Assembly: GCA_032358165.1 (NCBI GenBank)
Contig: JAALGY010000030.1
Span: 62,001-126,000 of the forward strand
Direction of reading: 5' to 3'
DNA from: Diplosphaera chodatii
Taxonomy: Eukaryota; Chlorophyta; Trebouxiophyceae; Prasiolales; Stichococcaceae
DNA: 64,000 bases
Part shown: positions 11,101-23,596 of the stretch, piece after piece
Layout: every line of letters starts with the position of its first letter
How positions within the stretch are numbered: position 1 is the first letter of the stretch
The notes under the pieces: generated by a model
Told to the model about the DNA's origin: nothing
Database searches by the model: none
The model's input: the letters and a program-made list of their open reading frames with translations, nothing else
Position numbers and translations under genes: made by a program

Positions 11101-12913
11101 GCGGCCATGGAGAAGGTGCGGACCGACAAGCTGCGGGAGGTGAAGGACGGCCACGATGGTACCTGGATCGCGCACCCCGCGCTGCTACCCATCGCCAAGG
11201 AGGTGCGCCAACATGTGTCTGCATTGGCATTCTGCCGTCTCAGCAGGCTGTGCGCTGCTGTAGGCTGTGCTGGGTTTGATGCAGGCGCATGTGCTGCTCA
11301 CAGTCCAGGTGGGGCGGTCTCAGGTGACTTCAGAGTGACTGTCACCTTGACCCGCAGGTGTTTGACGAGCACATGAAGGGGCCCAACCAGCTGCACGTGA
11401 TGCGGGAGGACGTGCAGGCAGACCCCGAGAAGCTGCTGGAGGTGCCGCAGGTGAACAAGCTGACATACCTGATGACTCGAGGCTGCTGAGTGTCGGCGGA
11501 TATGCTAGGCAGTGACAACGCTCAGCAGCTCCTTGCTGTTCTGATGATGCTGGGATCAGCATCATGACCACTGACGTGGCTGCGTGAGTTTGGGTCGGTG
11601 CACATATACCATCAGTGGTGGGTCGGACGATGCCATGTGCTTTTCACTGCAGGGCCCCCGCACGGAGAAGGGGCTGCGCACCAACATCAGCGTGGGGCTG
11701 ACGTATCTGGAGGCGTGGCTGGGCGGCTCCGGCTGCATCCCCATCCACAACATGATGGAGGACGCCGCGACCGCCGAGATCGCGCGCACCCAGGTGGGGC
11801 AGGGGGTCTGCGTTTGACTTACAGGAGGCCGGGTTGTAGGGCTGCAGACACGTCCACAGCATCAGCACAGAGTTTGACGGTGGTGTATACGACTCCAGCT
11901 TGCAACCCATCTCCCTGTTGATCTGCTGGAAGCATGTGCCTGTCGCAATTGTATTTGGCTCGTGCGAGCTGTCAGGTGCCAGAGCGCCACCTGGAGGTGC
12001 ACAGCACAGCGTACCACAGACCGGTGCCTGCTGTGGATGCTTCTGCTTTCGCTCTGGCACCTGCTGACTTCTAATGGCGAGCTCAGTGCGGGCATATTGG
12101 GGCATTCAATCAGGCATATGGCACGGCATTGCTGCGAGGCACCCTTACAGCACACCGCAGTACTATACCTGAGGCGCTGCTGGCTCAGTGGCACAACTCT
12201 TCCTGCGCAGGTGTGGCAGTGGATCAAGCACGGCGCCACGCTGCAGCCGGGCGACCAGAAGCTCACCGCCGACCGCTTCCGGCGCATCATGGATGAGGAG
12301 CTGACCAGCCTGCGGCAGCAGGTGGGGCGCAGCTCTGATCAGAGCTTTCAGCCCGAAGCCCAGCCCTGCCAGCCCAGCCCCTTGCTTGGCCCGCAAGTGC
12401 AGGGTTTTCGACCTTGTTTGTTCGACCTTCGACCTTGTCTGAGACAGCACACAGCTTATGCACTTCACTGACCTGACGAGCCTGACCGGAGCTGCAGCAG
12501 CATTGCTTGCTGCTGCGGCCCTGGTGTTGCCGTTCGGGCAGTGAAGTCGCAGCAAGGCTGGGGAGCTAACCAGTCTGTGACATTGGGTGTGCCGCCTGCA
12601 CGTCTGGCAGACCTGACGGCCTGCAGATGACGTTATGCCAGCACCTGTGGACTTTGCCTTCGGGCCCATGGTGCAATGCTGATAATGGACGCCCTACAGT
12701 AGGCAGTGCCAGCTGCGCACACGGAAGCTCGGCCGAAGTGTTCCACCATGCTCATCACTGCAGCTGGGCGCGGCGAAGTTCGACAAGGGCAACTGGCGGG
12801 AGGCGGCGTCGCTGTTTGGCGACATGGCGACCGCCGAGCAGTGCCCCGACTTCCTGACGCTGCCCGCCTACGACGCCATCTGCCGCAAGGACACCGTCAC
12901 CTCGAAGATGTGA
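8118..12913 (+). CDS. MS: Malate synthase
   Basis: Malate synthase condenses glyoxylate with acetyl-CoA to give malate, completing the glyoxylate bypass. Fourteen exons join in phase: 8118-8239, 8501-8603, 8817-8993, 9213-9314, 9612-9741, 9851-9927, 10068-10169, 10334-10425, 10716-10854, 11101-11202, 11358-11450, 11653-11793, 12211-12321 and 12764-12913, about 546 residues, the usual length for the A-type enzyme of plants and algae. Family blocks include [83 protein letters not shown] and [20 protein letters not shown]. Intron 2 uses a GC donor (AAG|GCGTGT). The protein ends TSKM, a permissible peroxisomal PTS1 variant, whereas the partner ICL has none. Intron 4 contains an unusually AT-rich island at 9341-9412. 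Confidence 0.97.
9341..9412. other. AT-rich island inside malate synthase intron 4
   Basis: Roughly 70 bp of mostly A and T, with runs of eight or more A or T, sits in the intron between exons 4 and 5, in otherwise GC-rich surroundings. It contains no gene. It could be a small organelle-derived insert, the tail of a decayed retroelement, or simple low-complexity sequence. Confidence 0.6.
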
Positions 12914-14026
12914 GCGGCCCTGGCAGCTGCCGGAGCGTCGGTATAGGGAAGGCAGCTCCGGGTGATCACATGTAGCCTGCTCAGGCCGCCGCCTAGGCGC
13001 GTATCAGCGGGCGCCTCTGTGGAGGTTGACGGAGGCAAGGGCAGACAGGCGGCACAGCTTAAACAGCATCGACTTCAGCATGTTGGCCAGGACAGCATGG
13101 CGCTCAGGACTGGTATAGACTGGCTGTCAGGAGGTCAGATGTATGTCGAGTAGTGGCCAGCACGTGCAGCTGACCTCTGTCAGGTATTCTTGCACCGTGA
13201 AGTAAGGGCTTAGGCTAGCACCTGTGTGTAGGAATACCATCAGGAGGGTTAGGGTGTTCAGGGTAGGTAGGAGGGAGGCAGTGCAATGGGCAGGACTGTG
13301 GTGCCTATGCCCAATGCCTTTTGCAAGCCTTCATGATGAGACTGTCAACATGGTGCGCAGGTCATCTGGTGAAAGCCACGATGATGACAGCAATGACGAC
13401 CAACTCACAGCACAGCATGACAGCCCGTAGCCGCATGTCGGCGGCAGACTTCTGAAGTACAACCGAAGTTGCTGGAACCCCGAACCTCAACCGTCATGTG
13501 TGTGAGTGCAATGACACCGATAGCGAATGTGTACAGTGACCGTCATTTGTTGACATTCATTCTTGCAATACATGCGTACACTGTGTGATGAGGCGGGCGT
13601 GCATATTGCTCATAGTAGTTTGGGCTGTGTGGGAGTGACAAGTATGGAGGCGAGCAGCTGAGCTGTGTGCGCCGAGGCAGCACCGTGTGCAGTGGCATCC
13701 TTGTTGTGTTCCTTTATTGGTTCGTTTTCGCAGCCAGATTTGACAGCTCCAGGCATAATGGCTTGCTGGGTGGCGAGAGTATAATTAGTGTGTATCACAG
13801 TTGTATACTGGTGGCGTCCGCCATGATCTTTTACAAGCGGCTGCTGAATCGTAGCAGCAATAAGCAGTGTCCACTAAACTGCAACGAAGTCTGCAGCAAT
13901 GAATGGTACTGCTCCAGATCCACCACGTGCAGGCAAACTTCGGTGCACGTCCTCAGAACCTCAGAACATCCACTCCAGAAGCTCCGAGTGATCATCACAC
14001 AGTTGCGGTGTCGCAGCACAGAGCAT
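12914..14026. other. Convergent 3' region of malate synthase and ferritin
   Basis: About 1.1 kb between two convergent genes. No recognisable coding sequence. A TGTAA-type polyadenylation motif for the minus-strand ferritin gene lies at 13831-13835, about 190 nt past its stop codon. No comparable motif close to the malate synthase stop was found. Confidence 0.4.
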
Positions 14027-16349
14027 CTAGTTGTATGACGGCGGGGCCAAATTGGTGGTGTACGCGTTGGCGGGGTCGATGGTGCCGTCGCGCAGCAGCC
14101 GGTCGAAGTGCCATGTGCCGTGGCCCTGCAGATAGGCGAGCTCGTGTCAGTATGAAAGTCAGTAGACACGGAAGCTGCAAACACCGTGTGTTTCAGGCCG
14201 AGCCGTCGGCTCACAATACAGAGGCTGACGCAGGAGGGATGCAACATGTGTAGGCATGGTGATAAGCAGATGCAGCTGGGGCAAATCACTGACCTTGCCC
14301 AGGCGCCTCAGCTCGGCGACATAGTCGGCCACAATCTTGACGTGGTTGACCTGCAGCAGTGAGCCGAGATGTGCGTCAGAAGCCTGCGACAAGGGCAGAG
14401 CAATGCATACGTTTGAGGACAGCCGGGCCTCTGCTGCAGCAGCATCGCGCTGCTGCCGCTCACGACTACGGACACCACAGGGGGGGCCGCACCTGGTCGG
14501 TCAGGCGCGTCTCCACAAAGTCCTGCGCCTGTGCATCGTCGTTCTCGTCCGTCACGCCGTGCAGCTCCCGCAGCTTGCGGAAGGACAGCTGCAGTGAGGG
14601 ATCGACCCAATCAGCACAGAGGAGCCAGCCCGTGTGATTCACCAGCAGTGAGCGTAAGCTCGTGACCCACAATAGCGAACACAGGGCCCCTCTGCTTTTT
14701 AAAGTGTACAGTGTATTAATGCGCCATCAAGGCACTGTGTAGCCACAAAATGTACGGTGCCTGCGCGCGCATCACAGCACTGCACAGCCACAGAGTGTGC
14801 TCCACTGCATCATTACAGTTGGCTACAGTTGAGTATGCAGCCAAGCCAAGCAGGCTGGATGTCGCTAACCCACCTTCTCGAAGCCGACGGTGAGCTCCAG
14901 GCTGTACAGCGCGTCGCCCTTGTCGTGCTTGTAGTCCATCTGCGGCGGGTTGATGGGGCCCAGCTGAACATGGCCACCGCGCTTTGCCTGCCAAGGGACA
15001 ACAGGCAATGTCGAGATAGGGCACCAGGTAATATCGCACCACCCTGCTGGCTGTGCGCATGCGCTTTGCAGCGAGGAGTGGGGGCATGCACTCCCTTGAA
15101 GGACGTGAGCAATCCTCCATGAAGCTGACGCCGCAGGTGAGAGAACATGCTGTTGCAGCGTCTGGGGCAGTTCCTAGACTGCGCCATACCTGGTAGTCGT
15201 GGAACACCAGCGCGTGGCCGTACTGCTGGTTGGCAAACGTGCGGAACAGCTGCAGCAGGGCAAATACAAAGAGCGTCAGCCAACCAGGTGACTTGGTTCA
15301 TGGGCGCAGCTCATAGCTTCAAAGAGGATAGGCACAAGCCTGGTCAACGGTCATTGCTATGTGCAGTGTGACACACAAGGTGGGCCAAAGTATTCACCTT
15401 CGCGAAGCCAAGCAGCGCAACATTGTCGCGCGCAAAGTAGCTGGCCATGGCTGAGTACGCGTACATCAGGTTGTAGTGCTGCAGCACGGACACAGCAACA
15501 GCATCAGTGCAGTTCTCCATGACAGTCGGACCTGGTCTAGTGCTAGTGCAACCCTTCATGCTTGTTTGAGCCTCCAGGCAATATGCTTGTATTCAGCTGC
15601 ACGGGTCCTTGATGGGACCCGTCATACCGTGTTGATCTGCTCGTTGATGCCCTTCTCAATGTCGACGGAGTAGTGCTCCCGGGCAAAGCTGTTCTCCAGA
15701 CCCGACTCCATGATCTGCGCCTGCTCAATCTGTGCGAACTCTGGCTTAACCTGCAGGCATGTGCAGGCAAGTTCAGGCGGTGTTGTCATGCCACATCTCG
15801 GGTGCACTTGTCGTCCTTGCTGATGTCAGCAGGACGACTTTCCTTGCGCACGGGCGGCAGCGGGCCACATGCTGTTAGCCGTGCTATTTTCGATTGACAC
15901 GTCTGCATCAGGGTCCATCTACTGATGCTGGTAGAAAGGGACCCTGAAAATGCACGCAGGCTTACGAGCGGCGCACCTCCTCAAAGGGCTTGAAGCCCTC
16001 GGACAGGGAGACTGAGGTGGTGCCGTTGTGCGTGCCGATGTCCGTGCCGGCGGTTCCCTGGTGTGTGGCTGCCCCCTACATTACGCAGAACACACCAGTA
16101 AGTCATGATGCATGGTGTGGCGTGTTGGGACACCACCACAGATGCAGTAGAGGCGACAGGACGCGATTTTCCCACAGGCAACAAGCGTCTGATGCATCAG
16201 CTCAATGCATCAGCTCAGCGCTTGATGATTGGCTCAGCGATTGACGGGGCAGTGCATCATTGTACCTGTGCAACAATGGACTGGTGCAGCTGGCGCGCGG
16301 GCGCTGCAAAGCTGGCCGCCGACGGCGCTGAGCGCGTGGCCGCAACCAT
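14027..16349 (-). CDS. FER: Plant-type ferritin with altered ferroxidase-centre residues
   Basis: Ferritin forms a 24-subunit shell that stores iron; plant and algal forms are usually plastidial. Nine exons join in phase: 16349-16266, 16057-15977, 15750-15628, 15478-15398, 15249-15190, 14987-14874, 14588-14493, 14350-14294 and 14125-14027, 264 residues. The first 28 residues (MVAATRSAPSAAS...) are Ser/Ala/Arg-rich, like an organelle transit peptide. Family landmarks are FKPFEEV, INEQIN, ARDNVALLGFAK, AKRGG, GDALYSLEL, DYVAELRRLGKGHGTWHFD. The helix that normally carries the EEREHAE ferroxidase motif instead reads NQQYGHALVF: both glutamates are glutamine while the histidine is kept. The helix A glutamate position aligns with histidine (INTHYN). 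The later glutamate (YSLELT) and a glutamine (LTDQ) persist. Iron storage may be retained with changed oxidation chemistry; this is inference. Confidence 0.9.
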
Positions 16350-17461
16350 GCGACCGGCGAATGCTGAGGACCTGCAGGTGTCCGAAGGACAGTCAGCGAT
16401 GAACGGTGCAGCCAGACCGTTCGACCATAACCAGCGGAACCAGGTCGACAGCGTTCCATCGAACGGTGTAGCTGGGCGCACGGGCCTAAAGTGATGATAA
16501 CGCTGTAACAGCCGTGGTACCGTTGCACAGCGACCGCGTGCATGGCCGGACAGTATGTGCAATGACTGGTGCGTGGACGTGGCAGAAGTGGGGGACAGCC
16601 TCCGAGGGCATGCAACCTGGTAAAAAGCCTAAACTAGGCCAGCTGCATGCCTGGTGCTGCGAGAGCGCTCGCACAGCCCGACGAGCATGCTGACTGTTCG
16701 ACGCACCTCTGCAGCAGCATGTTGGCCGACATCCTGGTTGCTGCTGAACTCTCTCTGATTCTTGTTGCGGTACCTGGGTACAAAGCTGATGTGCAAGCAG
16801 ACTCAGAGACAACTTTTAAGAAACACAGGCGAGAGCGGGATAAAGTTGTTGCCCCACAGCACCCGACCACCCATGCGAGCTGCAGAAGCGGAGCGGGAGC
16901 CAAGCAGAAGCCGTTGTCTCCAACATGTCGCCTTAAGGCCTTGCAGCCCTGCAGTGAAACTTGATGGACGCTGTTGCTTCGAATGCATCGATTGCCCGCT
17001 CACAATCAAATGCGATTCGACATGTGACTTGTGATGCGAGTGCTGCCTGCAAACTCCAGCGGCTTGCCAGCACAGCTTGCCCGGACTGCACCATTGCTGC
17101 AGCACCAGATCACCCATCAGCACCGCCTGCTTTACACATCAAGGAGTCCACCTGCAGCGTCGGTGCGAGCACAGCGACTTGCACGACAGGTGCGTCTGAT
17201 GAAGAGGTGCTTGCATGGACATGTATGGTACAACCCACCACAACTCTCACGGGGAAGACATAAAATTTATGCCTGCAGGTTGCTGCCGTCAGCAGTATTG
17301 AAGGGAGCCAGATGACGACGCTCGTTTCTTTTGGTGATCATGCTGCTTGATGCTTGAAAGCAATTGCACTGAGAACGGAAGCTGCAAAGTCTGTTGTTCG
17401 GTCTCCTGCACCTGGCGAGAAAGTCATCATGGTGAAGCCGGCGCCCATCATGATGATGCAG
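16350..17461. promoter_or_regulatory. Divergent gap between ferritin and HAD hydrolase
   Basis: About 1.1 kb between ferritin (-) and the HAD-type hydrolase (+). It should contain both promoters and the unlocated first exon of the hydrolase. Open frames around 16961-17315 have no recognisable similarity, so I do not call a gene. No iron-responsive or other operator could be identified by eye. Confidence 0.4.
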
Positions 17462-19115
17462 ATGTGGACGGCACGTTGATCAGGAGCATCGGCGACGACG
17501 CCAACAAGCTGCACAAGCTCGCGTTTGCAGAGGTACCTGCCCTCAAATCAACGCCATTGCCTGGAAGTGGTGGTGCACTCGCATCTGCTTCACAGGGTTG
17601 GCACACCCACTGAACGTGGCATACCACGCCTGGCGCAGGCGATGAAGAAGGTGTTTGACGTCGACACCAACATCGACGTGATCAAGCACCACGGCAGCAC
17701 CGACCCGCTGATCCTGGTGGGCGTCCTCGGGCACCATGGCGTGCCGCACGACGAGGTGTGATCTTGCCCTGCCAGGTTCAGGCCGTCAGGTGTTCATGCC
17801 ATGGCGTGTTGGCCACTCTACCTGGAGCGGCAGCCGCTGGAGAGGTGCAGCAGGCTGCAGCTGTGCACGACAGTTACCAATGCTCGGCGCACCTGCAGGC
17901 GATGGGGAAGCTAAAGGAGATGGAGGCGGTCATGAACGAGTACTTTGAGTCGCGGTCGGAGGCCGCCGGCAGCGGCCTGGTGGTGCTGCCGGGGGTGGTG
18001 GAGCTTCTACGCGCCTTGCAGGTATGGCTTCTTCAGCATCCGGTGCCAGTCAATCTGCTCCCGCACACTCAGGTCCTTCAGTGCAAGCCACTGAAAATCT
18101 GGTGCGCAGTGGTTTGATTGTGGTGCGGGCAGTGATGTGGGTGCGCGCTTGCTGTCTGCTGCAGGGCCGGGGCGACGTCATCACGTGCCTGGTGACAGGC
18201 AACCTGCAGCCGATCGGGTGGGGCAAGATGGCGGCGCTGGGCCTCAAAGACCTCTTCAGCCAGCCCCCTTTCGGCGGCTTTGGCTCCGACTACTGCTCCG
18301 GCAACACCAGGCGAGTTCGATCCAGCAGGACCTCCGGTTTGAGGGAACAGGTCAATCCTAAACCCTGTAATGCAGTGATGTCCCACAGGACGGTGGTCAC
18401 AAACGTGCAGCAGCAGCAGACGTGCCACCAGCTGTGCATGCACGGGCACATCAGGGGCGCACGCCTGTCGGCTAGGTGTTCAGTGAGGCACAGCCGACGC
18501 CACGCTCTGACCCCTATGTGTCAAACGTTGCTGCAGAGAAAGCTGGCGGGACCGGGCGGAGCTGGTGCGCATCGCCGCCAAGCGCGCGCAGGAGACGACT
18601 TCAGGTGTGCAGCAACTGGGCTGGCTCACTTTGCAATATCATGCTACACTCAGCTGTAGTCTAGACTCCACCAGCTGGGTGCTCCCAACAACATTTGATG
18701 AGATTTGCCTCCCTTCTCGTGTACCCTATGAAGCGCAGCTTCCGCTCCAGGCGCACCACTGAACCACACGCCTTCCACGTCTGCAGGCAGCATCACTGCG
18801 CGGTACCACGTGGGCGACACGCCCATGGACCTGCAGGCGGCGGACGGCGCGGGGGCGCACGGCATCGGCGTCACCACGGGAATCTACAGCCGCGAGGCGC
18901 TCGCGGCATCCTCCCCAGGTGCGGCCGGGAGTCGCCAAACTGGCTTCACAGTCGAGCTGCGTGCTGTGGTGGTGCAGGAAGTGTCAGCCGCTGATGTGTG
19001 CTGCTGTGTCTGGTGGTGAGCTGATGCAGCTGCCGCTGCCTGCCATGCAGAGTCGGTCATCCTGGCAAACCTGGAGGACACGGATGCGGTGCTGCGGACA
19101 TTTGGCCTGCAATAG
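17462..19115 (+). CDS. HAD-superfamily hydrolase (phosphatase-like), first exon not located
   Basis: Haloacid-dehalogenase family hydrolases mostly remove phosphate from small metabolites such as phosphoglycolate or sugar phosphates. Exons 17462-17532, 17639-17755, 17899-18021, 18165-18310, 18537-18604, 18787-18918 and 19051-19115 join in phase. All four motifs are visible: motif I DVDGTL (nucleophile Asp), motif II CLVTGN, motif III lysine in WGKMAALGL, motif IV GDTPMDLQAADGAG. The cap segment holds KKVFDVDTNIDVIKHHGSTD. The fourth intron uses a GC donor (CAG|GCGAGT). The first exon must end with one base of the Asp codon and lies upstream; an in-frame ATG at 17350 is open through but gives an unconvincing leader. 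Substrate cannot be deduced. It converges on CRIPT. Confidence 0.85.
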
Positions 19116-19525
19116 CAGGGGGTCTCTGTAGGGTCTGACACTACACCAGCAGCACGTCATGCTGCGTGCGAGTCTTGAACAGCGAACTGCAATGCAGCAG
19201 CATGTGCACACTGTCAGTGTGACTTCAGGCGTTACAAAGACCTCCTCAGTACTACTATGTATGCTCAGCTCAGCACCAAATCAGACATGCTCAACAAGAG
19301 AATCACAAGCATGACCTCAGCACCTTTACAATCGTGGTTAGCAACAGCTAAGGCGACCCCTGTTTTGGACTGTTTGAAACTGTTTGCAAACGCAAATACA
19401 GGTCAGCTTATGGTCACATGCCTCCCACGGTTTGACACTGACCGCTGCTGCCGACAGGTTTCTAGACTTTAGTCATCGCAGCGTATGCGGGACCACGTGC
19501 GCTCTCTCAACCTGATCTGCCCCTT
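19116..19525. other. Convergent 3' region of HAD hydrolase and CRIPT
   Basis: About 410 bp of non-coding sequence. A minus-strand TGTAA motif at 19232-19236 may be the CRIPT polyadenylation signal. Nothing else was recognised. Confidence 0.35.
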
Positions 19526-20319
19526 TCACGATGTACTCTGCTTGTAGTTCTTGGTGTCCAGGATCTTCTTGCCGCACATGGCGCAGATGCCCTTTGCATA
19601 TGCGCAGCCCTGGCAGTACTTTGCCTCCTGCGGTCAGCAACACGGTTATGTTGATGGTACACCAGCGCAAGGGCGGAACTTGCGACACAGACAGCAGCGT
19701 GGGCAGGATAGACCTGGGTACCGGAAGTGTGAGTGCACTACGGTAGCACATAAGCGAGGGCACCTGGTGGAGTGTGCTCTTGCAGGTCTGACACTTGCTG
19801 TTGGTGGGCACCCACCTGCATCAAGACCGTGTGTCATCAGCACACCGTCAGGTCTCGATGTTGTACATGTGCAGTGGCGGTTGACAGCATGCAGTAAGTG
19901 TGTGTTCCAGCATCAGCAAAGCATCAGGCATGCAAGGCGGCTGCGTCCCACAGGACCCACTTGGTGCGCTTCGTCAGCAGCTTGTTCTCGTTCAGTTTCC
20001 TGCGGTTGCACCGCACCAGTCAGACCAAGCCGTGACCAGCCCGTGCCTCCGCCACAACCCAGTAGCAGCGCACAGGATGCCCCAGCATATGGTGCTGGTG
20101 CCCCTTCCTACCTGCCACCCTTGGCGTTGGTGTTCTTGGCGCCTGCCTTCCAGGGGTCTGGGCAGATGACCTGCAGGAGGCAGGACAGCACGTCGAGTAC
20201 ATTGTTTGCTATGCACCCTGGACATGGTGCGGCAGGTGAGGCATGCAGCAGGTTCTCTGAGCAGGGTTGCGACAAATGCGTACCTTGGACAGCTTATTCT
20301 CGCACTTCCCGCACACCAT
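19526..20319 (-). CDS. CRIPT: CRIPT-family zinc-binding protein
   Basis: CRIPT (cysteine-rich PDZ-binding protein) is a small zinc protein conserved across eukaryotes, associated with the minor spliceosome. Five exons join in phase: 20319-20284, 20170-20112, 19999-19961, 19815-19764 and 19627-19526, 95 residues, close to the usual 101. Paired cysteine knuckles are plain: MVCGKCENKLSK, VICPDPWK, CQTCKSTLHQ, YCQGCAYAKGICAMCGKK, and the near-invariant tail LDTKNYKQSTS. The third-fourth exon join was placed at AA|GTGGGT because it restores TKWVPTNSK. It is divergent from ribosomal protein eL42, with 365 bp between start codons, so the two probably share a promoter. Confidence 0.93.
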
Positions 20320-20684
20320 GGCTCACATCTGACGCTAAACTGCTTCACAGGCCTGAAATTATGTGAGGGTGCCCGATGCAAAGTGCAGGTGCAGCTTGTT
20401 TGTACGACGCTAGAACGACCCTGCCGCCCGGCAATGTGTCCAAAAAGCAGCAAATCAGCAGGAGGGCACTATACCGTCACGCGACAGGTTGCTTTCAGGG
20501 TGGACAGAGTGCAGCTCGACCGCTTCGCTGTTGTTTGGCCCACTCCAAAACCCTTAGTCCTGCTCAGGGACTCTCAAGGCTTCAATTTCCCGGGCTCATG
20601 CTCGCGCTGGCGACTGCAGCCAACCCTCTTCTTCGTCAAGCCGCGAGGGCCGGAGCGGCCGGAAGCCAGCAGGGGCCTGCCAGG
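20320..20684. promoter_or_regulatory. Bidirectional promoter region, CRIPT / eL42
   Basis: Only 365 bp separate the start codons of CRIPT (-) and eL42 (+). A pyrimidine-rich stretch near 20628-20636 (CTCTTCTTC) about 50 bp before the eL42 ATG could be a ribosomal-protein-type start site, but this is only suggestive. Confidence 0.5.
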
Positions 20685-22159
<1,475 letters not shown>

Positions 22160-22675
22160 GCGTTGGGCTGGGCTGTGCTGGGTGACCGCGGGGACCTTGC
22201 TTGTGGGTGGGCAGTCTGCCTTGCTCGCAAAGTCTGCTCGCTGCTCGGTAGTGTAACATGCACCGGACCGAACTCCTGTCTGCCCAGCTGCAGCATGCAG
22301 CCAGAACCGATAGATGCATTGCACTGTCCTAGAATCCAAGCGCATTCCGTTCCTCTACATGCTGTCGTCTAATCCTGGTCACGGTGGGCACACCTGTTAC
22401 ATTCTGCTGCGGCAGGTTGTCATGTGTCATCATTTGCATCTTGCAGTTCACTTCACCTTGACGCGCCATTTGCTCGAACAAACAACGTGCACGTACAGAG
22501 CAACCTTGCTACGTCATTTGTGCGTTTCTGTGTTCGAGGAGACGAAACACGACACAGTTGACACAATTACGAGGGCCAATCTGTGGCAATCATGCAATGA
22601 ACTAGGCCTCGATGTGACGCGAGTTGTCGCAGACAGCACGGCCTAAACTGAAGCCAATCACAGCAGTCGCCGTGC
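22160..22675 (+). other. eL42 3' flank and microprotein promoter
   Basis: This 516-bp stretch carries the eL42 3' end and the upstream region of the 51-residue microprotein gene. Apart from the TGTAA motif listed separately, nothing was recognised. Confidence 0.4.
22252..22256 (+). terminator. TGTAA polyadenylation signal of eL42
   Basis: The chlorophyte poly(A) signal TGTAA occurs 93 nt after the eL42 stop codon, the usual distance in green algae. Confidence 0.55.
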
Positions 22676-22964
22676 ATGGCGCTTACCAACTTCCTGATCA
22701 CAGTTGGTCAGTCCATGCGCTGCAGCATGTGTGCACTGACCCTGGCCTGGCACATGATGCAGAGGAACGCATACGCTGTGCTCTGATGGAGCTGTATTCT
22801 GAAGAGCTGACAATTCTTCCAATCGTTCACGCGGTGCAGGTGTCATTGGGGCAGCCGCAATGCTGCTGCGCACCGACATCCGGAGCAGCGGCAAGATGCT
22901 GCAGCGCAATATCAAAACCATTCGCTCTTGGGTGGAGGAGGCGCAAGAGGGTGCCTCCAAGTGA
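22676..22964 (+). CDS. Two-exon 51-residue single-pass membrane microprotein
   Basis: Two exons, 22676-22706 and 22840-22964, join in phase across a 133-bp intron (GTT G|GTCAGT ... GTGCAG|GT GTC). The 51-residue product starts MALTNFLITVGVIGAAAMLL, a hydrophobic segment of about 17 residues, followed by a basic amphipathic helix with RSSGKMLQRN and IKTIRSWVEE and a short acidic tail ending EGASK. The topology suggests a tail-exposed membrane-anchored peptide. From memory it resembles an uncharacterised small plant protein family with the same MALTNF-type start and RN(V/I)RxIRxW motif, but I could not check this. It lies convergent to NF-YB. No catalytic motif is present. It could also be a spliced shadow frame, although the phase-perfect join and coherent sequence argue against that. 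Confidence 0.65.
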
Positions 22965-23596
22965 GGTTGCACCGCAGGCCAGACGTGATGCATGCATTAT
23001 CCTGCAGCGCCCGGCGCAGTACATGTGCAAGGAGTGAAAACAGTGGGCAGGTACCTGCGCTTACAGCCTGAATGCAGCTACCGCACGAGGCCAACAGAGG
23101 GTTGATTCTGTCACAGGGCAGCGGAGAAGCAGAAAGAGCTGCCAGGGCGAAAGCTGGACAAGGATTGAGGCCCGCGGCGACATTACTGTGCGCAGCGATG
23201 CTCGGCTGGGCAGCAAGAATACAAGCATCAGTAGCACCGTCCAACATCAGAACAACCTGTCGTGGGGCTGCCGCATGCACGTGGCAGCATTGCCGGCCAT
23301 GACCACTCCCAGGAATAAACTGGCTTGTGCACAGCGCTGTCCGGGATCAGTATTGCGCGCCCGATGACCTTCAGCCCAGCATGTCATTACAGCGGCTGGC
23401 ATCATTGAGTAAACCACGGCAAGTGCTCGTGCACGCACGTCTGTGCGCACCTCTCTCTTGAAAACAGCAAACACATTCTTACGCCTGAACAGTGCTCTTG
23501 CATCTTCAGACACAAGCTGCGGGCTTCACAGGGCCGGCGCCACAAGTTTTTTGGCAGTCCTCGCCGGCATGTTGCGAAACGCAGCACAAAGCAGTG
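22965..23596. other. Convergent 3' region of microprotein and NF-YB
   Basis: About 630 bp without a recognisable gene. A minus-strand TGTAA at 23387-23391 lies about 206 nt past the NF-YB stop codon and may be its polyadenylation signal. Confidence 0.4.

Noticed and set aside
16961..17315. Plus-strand frames as the transit exon of the HAD hydrolase
   Set aside because: No donor in correct phase could be linked convincingly to the acceptor at 17461.
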